A stretch of DNA of 64,000 nucleotides from Terasakiella brassicae (GTDB lineage Bacteria > Pseudomonadota > Alphaproteobacteria > Rhodospirillales > Terasakiellaceae): contig NZ_BMHV01000018.1 of NCBI RefSeq assembly GCF_014641495.1, forward strand, positions 1 to 64,000, read 5' to 3'. How positions within the stretch are numbered: the stretch's first letter is position 1; the number at the start of each line of letters is the position of its first letter. Of the stretch, positions 8,270-18,769 are shown piece after piece. The notes below the pieces were generated by a model that was given only the letters and a program-made list of their open reading frames with translations, was not told the origin of the DNA and made no database searches. A program made the translations under genes and the position numbers.

Positions 8270-9570
8270 AGCATACTGAAGAATTTTTTCAGGTCGTCAT
8301 CCAGTTCTCGAACCGGGTCGATTTGATCCCCGGCCGCCCAAATCACTGTAATTGCACCGGCATAAGACCCGGCAGAAGCCTGCGCAATATCCCCGATACG
8401 ATCGGACACCTTGCTGGATTGATCAGCAACGATACCGACTTTTTCCGAAATATCGTTGGTGGCGGCACCCTGTTCTTCAACCGCAGCCGCAATCGCGCTG
8501 GAAACCTCGTTAATTTCGTTGATGGTGTGATAAATTTCGCCGGATTTACGCACGACCTCTTCTGTCGCGTCCTGAATATTGCCGATCTGCTGCGCAATAC
8601 GGTCCGTTGCCTTTGCTGTTTGATCTGCAAGGTTTTTCACCTCAGCCGCCACAACGGCAAAACCTTTTCCTGCCTCGCCTGCACGTGACGCTTCCACCGT
8701 TGCATTCAAGGCCAATAGATTGGTTTTCGCGGCAATATCGGAAATCAGTTGAATAACTTCCCCAATGTTACGTGCTTCGGTGGACAGGGCCGTAATATCT
8801 TCCTGAATGCTGTTTACATTTGTCATCGCCAATTGTGATGTCTCACTGGCATAAGAAACCTGACGGGTAATCTCGGCAACCGAAGAGGCCAATTCTTCCG
8901 TCGCAGCCGCAACCAATGTAATACTTTCTGACGTTTGAATCGCAGAATCGGCGACATCAATCGTCCCTGAAGAACTTTTATCGATCCGTTTACCCATATT
9001 TTCAGCTTCACTGACAATGGATTTTGCATTGTCAATCACACGTTCCACAACGGTATTGACCTGCCCCTGCAAGGTCAGTGCCGATTTCTGCATGTCCGCC
9101 AAATTGGCAATAGATCCATTAATATCGCGCGAACCCTTCAGGAAAGCCCCGGTCATGCCGGTTTCAATAATGGTGCGGTAGTATTTTTTCTGCGCCACAT
9201 GTTCCATCGCAGCAGCCGCTTCACGTACAAAGGCATCTGTGCGGTCAATCGCAGCATTCACCGCATCGAACATTTCCTGTTCTTTGCCATGTGCCCCACG
9301 GGTAATTCGCGCTTCGAAGTTTCCTTGATCAATTTCATTACACACATGGATCACTTCATCAATCGCAGACCCAGCCCCCAAAGACGCCGTCCCCGAACCC
9401 GCAAAAACACCAAACAGCACAAACACCAGCGCCACAACGATTAAAAGGGCCGGAATGATCGAAAAGCCCGTTGTCACAACCATCTGGACGAATAACGCAA
9501 CCAAACTTGCCACGCCAAGATAGGAAAAAACATTCCCTTTTGATTTAGATGGAGAGGATGAACTCGTCAT
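8266..9570 (-). CDS. Methyl-accepting chemotaxis protein without periplasmic sensor
   Basis: A 434-residue chemoreceptor. Residues 13-53 form a hydrophobic hairpin of two close membrane segments ([20 protein letters not shown], then [20 protein letters not shown]), leaving no periplasmic ligand domain. A HAMP-like linker follows, then the cytoplasmic signalling helices with the hairpin tip [19 protein letters not shown] and [15 protein letters not shown], which contacts CheA/CheW. The gene starts 26 bp inside the end of an upstream gene for a soluble Aer-type PAS protein. The two probably form a split redox or energy taxis receptor, with the PAS protein supplying the sensor (inference). Confidence 0.93.
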   Translation of the reverse strand: MTSSSSPSKSKGNVFSYLGVASLVALFVQMVVTTGFSIIPALLIVVALVFVLFGVFAGSGTASLGAGSAIDEVIHVCNEIDQGNFEARITRGAHGKEQEMFDAVNAAIDRTDAFVREAAAAMEHVAQKKYYRTIIETGMTGAFLKGSRDINGSIANLADMQKSALTLQGQVNTVVERVIDNAKSIVSEAENMGKRIDKSSSGTIDVADSAIQTSESITLVAAATEELASSVAEITRQVSYASETSQLAMTNVNSIQEDITALSTEARNIGEVIQLISDIAAKTNLLALNATVEASRAGEAGKGFAVVAAEVKNLADQTAKATDRIAQQIGNIQDATEEVVRKSGEIYHTINEINEVSSAIAAAVEEQGAATNDISEKVGIVADQSSKVSDRIGDIAQASAGSYAGAITVIWAAGDQIDPVRELDDDLKKFFSML

Positions 9571-10072
9571 ATGCGACCCCTTTATTATTTAATATATCCA
9601 TCAAAGCCTGTGTGGAAGCCTGCATCCCGTCCTTGCGATTCTGGTGGGATTGCTCGATTTGCAGAAGCTTGCCGTACAGCGGAATAATGACATTATCCAG
9701 TGTATCACGTTTTGCGACACGCCGGTTCGAATGGTAGCCGACCACATTGGCGTCAGCATCAAAACTCGGCGTGACATGAGCCAGAACCCAATAATGATCA
9801 CCGTTTTTGCAACGGTTCATAACGTAGGCAAACAGTTCTTCCTTACTGGTCATTTTATCCCAAAGAAGCTTGAAGATACTTCTGGGCATATCGGGATGGC
9901 GGATCATACTGTGTGGTTGCCCCATCACTTCATCCAATCGATACCCGGCAACATCAAGAAACACCTTGTTTGCATAGGTGATACGGCCTTTCAGGTCCGT
10001 CTTACTCACAATAATCTCATTATCGCCAAATGCGCGCTCAACCCCGGTTAAAGTGGTGTCATTATTCGCCAT
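9545..10072 (-). CDS. Aer-type PAS sensor protein (soluble)
   Basis: A 175-residue protein from the ATG at 10072, preceded by GAGG. Residues 20-125 match the FAD-binding PAS domain of the aerotaxis receptor Aer: [17 protein letters not shown], then [29 protein letters not shown] and GYHSNRR. The remaining 50 residues are probably helical. It has no membrane segment or signalling domain of its own. The downstream receptor, overlapping by 26 bp, has a signalling domain but no sensor, so this is most likely the detached input module. FAD binding is inferred from the family. Confidence 0.88.
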   Translation of the reverse strand: MANNDTTLTGVERAFGDNEIIVSKTDLKGRITYANKVFLDVAGYRLDEVMGQPHSMIRHPDMPRSIFKLLWDKMTSKEELFAYVMNRCKNGDHYWVLAHVTPSFDADANVVGYHSNRRVAKRDTLDNVIIPLYGKLLQIEQSHQNRKDGMQASTQALMDILNNKGVAYDEFILSI

Positions 10073-10105
10073 CTGAGAACCTCTATTCTTTTCAGCTATT
10101 ATCAT

Positions 10106-10359
10106 TGTAATTTAGGCAGCTCCCTTCTAAAAGTACATCAGTAAAACTACTTCATTCAGATATTTATTTTTGCCAAAAAACACAGAAACATTGACTCTTG
10201 AATAAATATACGTATATTTCGCCCACTTTATGTCCGAGTGCGCATTTGCGCATAGTCGGATTTTGTTGTAGCACGCTGCTTGAGGTTCTTGATTATCAAG
10301 TTCGAAAGTCCGCATTGATCGGCACCGTAAGGCGCGTTTATTAAAGGGTATGTCGAACC
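10106..10359. other. Intergenic region upstream of rplU
   Basis: About 250 bases between divergent genes. It is AT-rich around 10130-10225 (TATACGTATATTT at 10206-10218 could serve as a -10 region) and is followed by a GC-richer leader before the L21 start. I see no gene. It probably carries the rplU-rpmA promoter and an untranslated leader. Confidence 0.4.
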
Positions 10360-10671
10360 ATGTTCGCTATCGTTAAAACCGGCGGTAAACAGTACACCGT
10401 CGCTGAAAATGACGTTATCGTCGTTGAAAAATTGGCTGGTGAAGCCGGTTCTGAAATCACACTGGAAGACGTTCTTCTGGTTGGTGCAGAAGGCAAAACC
10501 ACTGTTGGTACGCCGCTTGTAAAAGGGGCTTCTGTCACAGCAGAAGTGATCGAACAAGGCAAAGGTGATAAAGTGATCATCTTTAAGAAAAAGCGTCGCC
10601 AAAACTATCGCCGCACAAAAGGTCACCGTCAGGAACAGACCGTTTTGCGCATTAAGTCTATCAAAGGCTAA
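10360..10671 (+). CDS. rplU: 50S ribosomal protein L21
   Basis: A 103-residue ribosomal protein that binds 23S rRNA in the large subunit. The typical start [20 protein letters not shown] and the basic C-terminal signature [18 protein letters not shown] with LRIKSI at the end are present, at full family length. It is the first gene of the conserved rplU-rpmA pair; L27 follows 26 bp downstream with a clear AAGGAG ribosome-binding site. Confidence 0.98.
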   Translation: MFAIVKTGGKQYTVAENDVIVVEKLAGEAGSEITLEDVLLVGAEGKTTVGTPLVKGASVTAEVIEQGKGDKVIIFKKKRRQNYRRTKGHRQEQTVLRIKSIKG

Positions 10672-10697
10672 GGCCGTTAAACTAAGGAGATCAAGTT

Positions 10698-10955
10698 ATG
10701 GCTCATAAGAAAGCTGGTGGCTCGTCCCGTAACGGTCGCGATTCCGAAAGCAAACGCCTCGGCGTTAAAAAATTCGGTGGCGAAGCCGTTCTCGCTGGTA
10801 ACATTCTGGTCCGTCAACGCGGCACCAAATTTTATGCAGGCGACAACGTTGGCATGGGTAAAGATCACACACTGTTTGCAAAAGCAGAAGGTAAAGTGAA
10901 CTTCCGCACCAAAGCCAAAGGCCGCACATACGTCAGCGTAGACGCTGCCGAATAA
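10698..10955 (+). CDS. rpmA: 50S ribosomal protein L27
   Basis: An 85-residue ribosomal protein. The N-terminal [20 protein letters not shown] is the flexible arm reaching the peptidyl-transferase centre, followed by [28 protein letters not shown]. The second residue is Ala, with none of the N-terminal extension that Firmicutes cleave. Translation starts after AAGGAG. A hairpin terminator lies 30 bp downstream. Confidence 0.98.
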   Translation: MAHKKAGGSSRNGRDSESKRLGVKKFGGEAVLAGNILVRQRGTKFYAGDNVGMGKDHTLFAKAEGKVNFRTKAKGRTYVSVDAAE

Positions 10956-10981
10956 GCGATTTTTCGCTTATAACAGGTTAG

Positions 10982-12214
<1,233 letters not shown>

Positions 12215-12285
12215 CAGAGATGAAAGAACTGGCTTATAAACGTCTCAAACTTGGTATTGGACCAAATTCAAGGTAAGACTTTATC

Positions 12286-13419
12286 ATGGGCGATCTTCAA
12301 AAAAGCACGCAGATCACAGATGCCAAACGCATCGTCATCAAGATCGGTTCCGCCCTTCTTGTGGATGCAAAACACGGGACCGTTCATCGCAAATGGCTGG
12401 AAAGCCTTGCACAAGATATTGCCCAAGCCCGTGCACGCGGCCAAGAAGTCGTCATCGTGACCTCGGGTGCCATTGCCGTTGGGCGGCGACACCTTGACCT
12501 GCCAAACGGCAGTCTCCGTCTGGATGAAAAACAGGCGGCCGCCGCTTGTGGCAATATCCGGCTCGCCCATGCTTATCAGGAAGTCCTCGGGCATCATCAA
12601 ATCTCGGTCGCACAAATTCTGGTTACCTTGGAAGACAGCGAAAACCGCCGACGCTATATCAATGCGCGCAACACCATTGAAACCCTTCTGCGCGTTGGGG
12701 CCATCCCCCTGATCAACGAAAATGACACGGTTGCAACCGATGAAATCCGTTTTGGCGATAATGATCGTCTTGCCGCCCGTGTCGCCGCAATGGTCAGTGC
12801 CGACACCTTGGTTCTTTTTTCTGATATCGACGGGCTTTACACTGCGGATCCCGGCAAAAACCCGGACGCACGTTTCATTCCCGTTGTTGAACAAATCACG
12901 CACGAGATCGAGGCAATGGCCGGTGGTGCCGCCAGCAATGTCGGGTCCGGTGGCATGACCACAAAAATTGCCGCCGCCAAAATCGCCCTGAACGCGGGGT
13001 GCCGTATGGTCATTACCAAGGGGGAACGCGCCCATCCCCTGAAAGCACTGGAAAACGGTGAAAAGGCCACATGGTTCCTGCCCGAGGCCACACCGCGCAA
13101 TGCGCGCAAACAATGGATTTCCGGCAGCCTGAAAGCAATGGGGGAAATTGTCGTCGATGTCGGTGCCGTAAAAGCCCTGAAAGCCGGAAAAAGCCTGTTG
13201 CCCATCGGTGTACGGGCGGTCAACGGCGATTTCATGCGCGGGGAAGCCGTCAGCGTCAAAGGCCCGGATGGCCGCGAAATCGGACGGGGACTGATTGCAT
13301 ACGGGTCCGAGGATGCCCGTAAAATCATCGGTGTCAAATCCAGCGAGATTAAAGAAAAACTTGGCTATATCGGTCGCGATGAAATGATCCACCGCGATCA
13401 TCTGGTGGTAGAATTATGA
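12286..13419 (+). CDS. proB: Glutamate 5-kinase
   Basis: ProB catalyses the first step of proline synthesis, ATP-dependent phosphorylation of glutamate, and is usually feedback-inhibited by proline. It has 377 residues: an amino-acid kinase domain ([67 protein letters not shown]) and a C-terminal PUA domain at about 285-360 ([22 protein letters not shown]). The last codons overlap the following glycosyltransferase start as ATGA. proA is not in the window. Confidence 0.97.
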   Translation: MGDLQKSTQITDAKRIVIKIGSALLVDAKHGTVHRKWLESLAQDIAQARARGQEVVIVTSGAIAVGRRHLDLPNGSLRLDEKQAAAACGNIRLAHAYQEVLGHHQISVAQILVTLEDSENRRRYINARNTIETLLRVGAIPLINENDTVATDEIRFGDNDRLAARVAAMVSADTLVLFSDIDGLYTADPGKNPDARFIPVVEQITHEIEAMAGGAASNVGSGGMTTKIAAAKIALNAGCRMVITKGERAHPLKALENGEKATWFLPEATPRNARKQWISGSLKAMGEIVVDVGAVKALKAGKSLLPIGVRAVNGDFMRGEAVSVKGPDGREIGRGLIAYGSEDARKIIGVKSSEIKEKLGYIGRDEMIHRDHLVVEL

Positions 13420-14342
13420 TCGACATTTCTTATGTCATCACGGTTTACAACAAGGCCGATCACATCGCCCCCATGCTGAATGCACTGGAACGACAAGAGG
13501 GCGATTTCAGCCGTGAATTTATCTTTGTCGATGATGGGTCCACGGATCATTCGCTAGATATCATCCGCGAACGCACCAAAGACTGGCCCAATGTTCGTAT
13601 TCTTGAACAAGAAAACGCAGGTGTCAGTGTTGCCACCAACACAGGCGGTTTTGCGGCAAAAGGCGAATTCATCAAAATCGTTGATGCCGATGATGCGATG
13701 ACCCCCTATGCCAGTCGCCGCCTGCTTGACATGATGCGCGCGCATAACCTTGACCAGATTGCCGCCGAATGGAAGCTCAGCCCGGATATAGAAACCGATT
13801 CTAAAAATGCACTAGAAACCGACGCATCTCTTGATATTTTAGAGAATCCTCTCTCTGAATTTTTTAAAGTCGGTATGGGGGGATCAACCTCCACCATGAT
13901 CCGTACCCGTGCTTTTAAAGATGTCGGCGGCTGTGACGAACGGGTCTTCGTTCAGGATTTCTCCCTCCCGCTGCGTCTCAGCAAAAAACATCGCATGGCT
14001 TGCACAGATTTGCTGGTTGTTTTCGGCCCCGAAAATGCCGATGGCCGTATTTTGGATGCACAGGCCACTGTTATTCACGACCTGTCTGCCACGATGTATT
14101 ATTTTCTAATGGATAACCCGGATATAAGCGCCGACCTTCAACGTCTCGCCTTTAAACGATGTGCGGGCCGGGCATGGAAATGGGCAAAACGCAAGCAGGG
14201 AAAATCCATTTTTTCACGTGCTTTTTATCTTTATCTCTTGTCCCGTCTTCCCATTTGGCAACAAACAAGTCACCTGATCGGCGAAACCATGTACATCTGG
14301 AAAGATGAAACGGTTCGCCAATCCGGTTCTAAAAAAGTTTAA
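13416..14342 (+). CDS. Family 2 glycosyltransferase
   Basis: A 308-residue inverting glycosyltransferase of the GT-A type. The N-terminal domain shows [15 protein letters not shown], the nucleotide-binding [12 protein letters not shown] and the metal-binding DADDAM. The C-terminal part is mostly helical and basic, without membrane segments. Sugar donor and acceptor cannot be told from sequence. It overlaps proB by 4 bp, so it is co-transcribed, but a metabolic link is not evident. Its stop shares TTAA with the convergent MFS gene. Confidence 0.88.
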   Translation: MIDISYVITVYNKADHIAPMLNALERQEGDFSREFIFVDDGSTDHSLDIIRERTKDWPNVRILEQENAGVSVATNTGGFAAKGEFIKIVDADDAMTPYASRRLLDMMRAHNLDQIAAEWKLSPDIETDSKNALETDASLDILENPLSEFFKVGMGGSTSTMIRTRAFKDVGGCDERVFVQDFSLPLRLSKKHRMACTDLLVVFGPENADGRILDAQATVIHDLSATMYYFLMDNPDISADLQRLAFKRCAGRAWKWAKRKQGKSIFSRAFYLYLLSRLPIWQQTSHLIGETMYIWKDETVRQSGSKKV

Positions 14343-15541
14343 GCCGTCACCCGACGATCACGCACCGACATTTCCTTGATCGGCAAATGTACCACGGCTG
14401 CAAATAATCCCAGCGCAATAGATGCCAGCCAGCCGCCTTGGAAACTGCCGGTCAGATCAAAGAAGTAACCGCCAAGCCATGCCCCGAAAAACGCACCAAC
14501 CTGATGGCTGAACAACGTAATGGCAAACAAGGTGCTCATATAGCGGGTGCCAAACATGACCCCGACCAATCCACTGGTCAGCGGCACAGTCGATAACCAC
14601 AATGCCCCCATTGCAACAGAAAATGCCATTGTTGAAAAGACGGTAATCGGCATTAATGTATAAATAAGGATGGCAACGGCGCGGCTGAAGTAAATGATAC
14701 TGAGGAGATATTTTTTCGAATACTTCCCGCCCAAGACACCGGAAACATAGGTGCCCACCATGTTAGACAAACCAATAACAGCCAAAGCTGTCGCCCCGAC
14801 ATCCGGTGAAATATTGCATGTCGATAAAAACATCGGCAGATGCGTCACGATAAAGGCAATATGGAAACCGCAAACAAAGAAGCCCAAATTTAATAAAATA
14901 TAGCTGTTGGTCCCAAACGCCTCATGCAAGGCTTCACGCAGTGTTTGTTTCGGTTCATGGGTTTCAATATGGCCATCCGCCGGTTTTGCATTGACCTGCA
15001 AGGCCAGAAAAACACCCAAAGCCGCAATCGCCGCCAAACAGGCAAGCGCAAAAGACCAGCCATATTGATTGATCAGACTTTGAGAAATCGGTGCAAAAAG
15101 GAATTGACCAAAAGAGCCACCCATTGAGGCAATACCCAAGGCGGTACTGCGTTTTTCCTCAGACACCATGCGGGCAACGGCCCCTAAAACCACGGGTAAA
15201 CCCATCGCCGCCACACCCAGACCGATAAAGACGCCCGCACTCATATGAAACATCAACGGACCTTGCGGAAAAGCCATCCCGACAAGGCCCAGCACATAAA
15301 TGAACACACCGCTCATTAACACAGGCATCGTGCCATATTTATCGGCCAAAGCCCCTGCAAACGGCTGGGCAATCCCCCACATCAAATTTTGAATGGCAAG
15401 CGCGAGGGCAAAAACACCCAACTGCCAGCCCAAATCCATACGCATCGGTTCAATAAACAGACCGTGATTTTGACGCATCCCCATGCCGAGTGCCAAGATA
15501 AGCGCCCCGCAAATAATGACCGTCCATGCTTTTTTGCCCAT
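14339..15541 (-). CDS. MFS transporter
   Basis: A 400-residue major facilitator with about 12 hydrophobic helices, e.g. AWTVIICGALILALGMGM at the N-terminus. The loop after helix 2 has GALADKYGTMPV, the classic MFS motif. The sequence resembles the oxalate/formate and monocarboxylate branch of the superfamily, but the substrate is not certain. ATG 15541 follows AAGGA at the right distance; an open frame runs 17 codons further upstream. It is convergent with the glycosyltransferase gene, sharing TTAA. Confidence 0.88.
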   Translation of the reverse strand: MGKKAWTVIICGALILALGMGMRQNHGLFIEPMRMDLGWQLGVFALALAIQNLMWGIAQPFAGALADKYGTMPVLMSGVFIYVLGLVGMAFPQGPLMFHMSAGVFIGLGVAAMGLPVVLGAVARMVSEEKRSTALGIASMGGSFGQFLFAPISQSLINQYGWSFALACLAAIAALGVFLALQVNAKPADGHIETHEPKQTLREALHEAFGTNSYILLNLGFFVCGFHIAFIVTHLPMFLSTCNISPDVGATALAVIGLSNMVGTYVSGVLGGKYSKKYLLSIIYFSRAVAILIYTLMPITVFSTMAFSVAMGALWLSTVPLTSGLVGVMFGTRYMSTLFAITLFSHQVGAFFGAWLGGYFFDLTGSFQGGWLASIALGLFAAVVHLPIKEMSVRDRRVTA

Positions 15542-15689
15542 GTGGCATTCCTTATTTTTAAAATAATCAATCGCTAAATGTAAGCATTCCAAACAATATT
15601 TCCAGCAATATAGATAGTATTGCGTATAGAAAAAAGATTAGGAGAGCGTTATATCTAAATAAGATAAGAATTTTAAGGACGCCAACATA

Positions 15690-16403
15690 ATGAAACGTTT
15701 AGCAAAAGCGATTTTTTGCGCTGTTTTCTTTTTCAGCACAAACAGCTTTGCTCAACCGGACTTCTCCAAAGTGAAGGTCATCACCTCCTTTTACGAACCC
15801 TATAGCTTCGCCGAAGAAGGCGCCGCGCAAGGAATCGCGGTCAATCAGGTTCGTAAAATTCTTGCCCAGCTCCATTTTTTCCCCAATATCAGCGTCTACC
15901 CGTGGGCGCGCGCATATAACATTGCGTTAAATTCACCCAACACCCTTATTTTTTCTATGGCCCGCACACCTGAACGCGAAGAAAAATTCCACTGGATAGG
16001 GCCTGTTGTTGGCTTTGATGTTCATATTTTCAAACATAAAGATCGCAAAGACATTCAAGTCCATAATCTTGCAGAACTGAGGAACTATCAAATCGGCGCT
16101 TTACGCAAAGATGTCAAAGGACAATATTTGAAGAAACAAAAAATCGCTATCACCGAACTGACCAGCGAGGAAAACGGGATTAAGCTTCTTCTGAACAACC
16201 GTCTGGACCTTATGCCTGCCGATATCACGGCAACCCAATACCGTCTTGAAAAAATGGGACTTTCCCCTGATGTTCTGGAGTCGGTTTATTACCTGAATGA
16301 AATTTCCAGACCGCTTTATATGGCATTTAGCTTGAACACATCGATGGAAATCGTAAACGCCTTTCGCGATGCCTATCAACGCGCTTTTCCAAACGGGCTT
16401 TAA
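15690..16403 (+). CDS. Periplasmic solute-binding protein, family 3 type
   Basis: A 237-residue secreted protein. Signal peptide MKRLAKAIFCAVFFFSTNSFA is followed by a SBP_bac_3-like core: VITSFYEPYSFAEEGAAQGIAVNQVRKIL, then WARAYNIALNSPNTLIFSMARTPEREEKFHWIGP, a pattern shared with proteins that bind amino acids or other small polar molecules. No ABC permease or ATPase is adjacent, and proteins of this orphan type may serve signalling or be recruited by a distant transporter. A weak paralogue lies at 34651-35370. It is convergent with an EamA gene, sharing TTAA. Confidence 0.85.
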   Translation: MKRLAKAIFCAVFFFSTNSFAQPDFSKVKVITSFYEPYSFAEEGAAQGIAVNQVRKILAQLHFFPNISVYPWARAYNIALNSPNTLIFSMARTPEREEKFHWIGPVVGFDVHIFKHKDRKDIQVHNLAELRNYQIGALRKDVKGQYLKKQKIAITELTSEENGIKLLLNNRLDLMPADITATQYRLEKMGLSPDVLESVYYLNEISRPLYMAFSLNTSMEIVNAFRDAYQRAFPNGL

Positions 16404-17296
16404 ACGCGGGCAACCTTGCGAAACGTCCCCAGTTTTGTAAGCACCAGCACATTCCCGAACAAGACCAGCGGCACACCGACCACTGCGGCCATCGGCCAGT
16501 GATATCCTTCAAAAACGGTTGACAAACTCAGCGCGACAATCGGAAAGAGCACAACACTATAAACCGCTTTTTCAGGCCCGATATTGCCAAGCAGCGTCAA
16601 ATAACACCCGAACGCAATTACCGATCCAAATACGGCAAGGTAGAACAGCGACCAGATATATTCAAAACGGGGGTCAAAGGTAAATTCCACCCCGTTGAAG
16701 CTGGCAAAAATCGCCATGAACAAGGCCCCATAGGCCATTCCCCAGGCATTCGCCTGCATCACCGGAACACCTTTTTTCTGATTGCGGGCCGACACCATAT
16801 TACCAAACGAGGCACATAACGTGCCCAGTAAAACCAATGTCATGCCGTAGAAACCGCTATCGGATGGGTCAAAATGTTTTACCTCGGGCCAGAAAACCAT
16901 AAATGTCCCGACCATGCCCAGTGTTGCCCCCAGAACCACACGCCCGGATATGGACGTTTTAAAGAACAACCGGCTTAAGATAATATTCATCACCACCATA
17001 GAGCAAAAGCCGACACTGACCAACCCGGTGGTAATATGTCCACTGGCGATATACATAAAGAAGTAATTGCCGGAAAACAGGCACAAGCCCAAAAGGGCGA
17101 ACCATATATGGGTTTTACGATCAAACGCAAGCGAACGCCGTGTCAAAACGCAAAAAGCCAGCAATAAAATACTGGCTAATGCGAAACGGTATGCGATGGA
17201 GGCTTCCACCGCAACCACGCCCAACTGATATTTGATCGCAAGCCACGTCGAGCCCCAAATCAAAACCGTTGTTATATAAAGAAAGGCATTGGGCAT
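16400..17296 (-). CDS. EamA/DMT-family permease
   Basis: A 298-residue inner-membrane protein with ten predicted helices and the two EamA repeats (about 5-135 and 150-290). The N-terminus FLYITTVLIWGSTWLAIKYQLG is characteristic of the family. Members export or import amino acids and other metabolites, and the substrate here is unknown. It is the first of three unrelated-looking EamA genes within 7 kb. Confidence 0.87.
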   Translation of the reverse strand: MPNAFLYITTVLIWGSTWLAIKYQLGVVAVEASIAYRFALASILLLAFCVLTRRSLAFDRKTHIWFALLGLCLFSGNYFFMYIASGHITTGLVSVGFCSMVVMNIILSRLFFKTSISGRVVLGATLGMVGTFMVFWPEVKHFDPSDSGFYGMTLVLLGTLCASFGNMVSARNQKKGVPVMQANAWGMAYGALFMAIFASFNGVEFTFDPRFEYIWSLFYLAVFGSVIAFGCYLTLLGNIGPEKAVYSVVLFPIVALSLSTVFEGYHWPMAAVVGVPLVLFGNVLVLTKLGTFRKVARV

Positions 17297-17298
17297 GC

Positions 17299-17400
17299 TG
17301 AATTCATTTCGCCTTGTTCAAAAAACGTCGCTCTGGCACGAAAGCCAGAGCCTGAATTCACGGGAGTATTCAGATCCCGGTGCGACGGGATGACGTAACC
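17299..17400. repeat. Palindromic REP-like intergenic element
   Basis: It contains GCTCTGGC-ACGAAA-GCCAGAGC (17330-17351), a perfect 8-bp stem, and ATCCCG-N6-CGGGAT (17374-17391) followed by GACG. TGAATTCA-type words flank the first hairpin (17299 and 17352). The CGGGATGACG ending resembles short interspersed palindromes common in alphaproteobacteria. Only one copy was noticed in this window. Confidence 0.45.
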
Positions 17401-17412
17401 GTAAGCATTAAT

Positions 17413-17646
17413 TTATCTCACCCAAAACGGCTTGGCAATTTCAGCTTCCACCTGTGCTTTGGTCAGACCGACATCTTTCAACATGTGGTCACTCAAATAC
17501 GCAAGAGACTTGCGGGATTTATGGCGGTGAAGCCAAACAAAAAGCGTTTTGTGTACTGTCTTCAGCGTTGTACCCAAACGTGCCTGTACTTTTTCGCCGT
17601 TATGGGGTGAACAGCATTCAATAATGTTAAGAGTTTCTACTGACAT
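17413..17646 (-). CDS. DUF1127 small protein
   Basis: A 77-residue protein from the ATG at 17646, preceded by GGAG. The C-terminal 45 residues form the DUF1127 motif: an arginine/histidine-rich helix (FVWLHRHKSRKSLAYL) followed by SDHMLKDVGLTKAQVEAEI. Short DUF1127 proteins in alphaproteobacteria have been linked to RNA regulation and phosphate or central metabolism control, but the role here is open. It is divergent from the LysR gene. Confidence 0.85.
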   Translation of the reverse strand: MSVETLNIIECCSPHNGEKVQARLGTTLKTVHKTLFVWLHRHKSRKSLAYLSDHMLKDVGLTKAQVEAEIAKPFWVR

Positions 17647-17794
17647 AACGATCTCCATCACGTTTAAGGTTTAGTCAATAGAGGCGCGCCTCTTATGGTT
17701 TCTTTCTACAGATGTTTTCTTCTGTTCTCAAACGATCTTTTTTGCTATACAGCATAAGTAAAAGTAATCCGAATAACAGGATTGTATCGAAACA

Positions 17795-18703
17795 ATGGCC
17801 CGCAAACTCCCCCCATTGAATGCATTGCGCGCATTTGAATCCGCTGCTCGTCATCTCAGCTTTACACGGGCGGCAGAAGAACTTTATGTGACTCAGGCCG
17901 CCGTCAGCCATCAGGTCAAAGCGTTGGAAGATCACTTGGGACTCAAGCTTTTCAAGCGTTTAAACCGTGCTTTGATGCTTACAGATGATGGCCAGCAATA
18001 TTATCCCGATGTGCGCGATGCCTTAGATCAGTTATCGCGTGCAACGGAAAGTTTATTGAAATCCGACCTCAACGGTGTCTTGACCGTATCGGTCATGCCG
18101 TCCTTTGCCTCCCTGTGGCTGGTGCCGCGTTTGCAAAATTTTACTAATCAATACCCCGATATTGACGTTCGCATTGCAGCAGACGACAGTTTGACCGATT
18201 TTGCCCGCGATGATGTCGATTGTGCCATTCGATACGGATTGGGCAACTGGCCCGATGTCTATGAAGAACGTTTTATGGGGGAAGATGTTTTTCCGGTATG
18301 CTCTCCGCTTTATCTGGAAAAACACCCCTCACTGGTTTCACCGCAAGCCCTGAAACATCACACCTTGATCCATGACTACGCCATCCATAGCGATGCCGAA
18401 GCCCACCTTGCGTGGAAATACTGGCTAAGGGAAGCCGGTATCAAAGGCGTCGATCATACCAGAGGGCCGAAGTTCTCACATACCCATATGGTTATGCAGG
18501 CCTGTATGGTGGGCGAAGGGGTGGCATTGGGACGATCCGCCCTGATCCAGAGCGAACTGGATGCCGGGCGGCTTGTGCGTTTGTTTGATTACAGTATTTC
18601 CACCAATGTTGCCTACTATTTTGTGTGCCCGAAAGGTGCGACGGAAAGGTATAAAATCAAGGCCTTTCGCGACTGGTTATTATCAGAATCAGCCCAACTT
18701 TGA
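17795..18703 (+). CDS. LysR-family regulator, GcvA-like
   Basis: A 302-residue LysR-type transcriptional activator/repressor. The N-terminal winged helix begins LPPLNALRAFESAARHLSF and has TRAAEELYVTQAAVSHQVKALE as recognition region, the GcvA/AmpR-type version. A LysR substrate-binding domain follows at about 93-300. The gene runs in the same direction as the pyruvate-decarboxylase-like gene 66 bp downstream, and is divergent from a DUF1127 gene. It may control either (inference). Confidence 0.9.
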   Translation: MARKLPPLNALRAFESAARHLSFTRAAEELYVTQAAVSHQVKALEDHLGLKLFKRLNRALMLTDDGQQYYPDVRDALDQLSRATESLLKSDLNGVLTVSVMPSFASLWLVPRLQNFTNQYPDIDVRIAADDSLTDFARDDVDCAIRYGLGNWPDVYEERFMGEDVFPVCSPLYLEKHPSLVSPQALKHHTLIHDYAIHSDAEAHLAWKYWLREAGIKGVDHTRGPKFSHTHMVMQACMVGEGVALGRSALIQSELDAGRLVRLFDYSISTNVAYYFVCPKGATERYKIKAFRDWLLSESAQL

Positions 18704-18769
18704 GCATTCATTTCAAATTTTTTCTGATAAGCTAGTTTCAAATGAAATCATATCAGAGAGGCCTTTTAC

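Noticed and set aside
12268-13401. A 377-codon open frame opposite proB
   Set aside because: Antisense shadow of proB; no ribosome site, no recognisable domain.
15690-16403. Binding protein as part of an ABC importer with the neighbouring EamA permease
   Set aside because: EamA permeases do not use binding proteins, and the genes are convergent. No ABC ATPase or permease is near.
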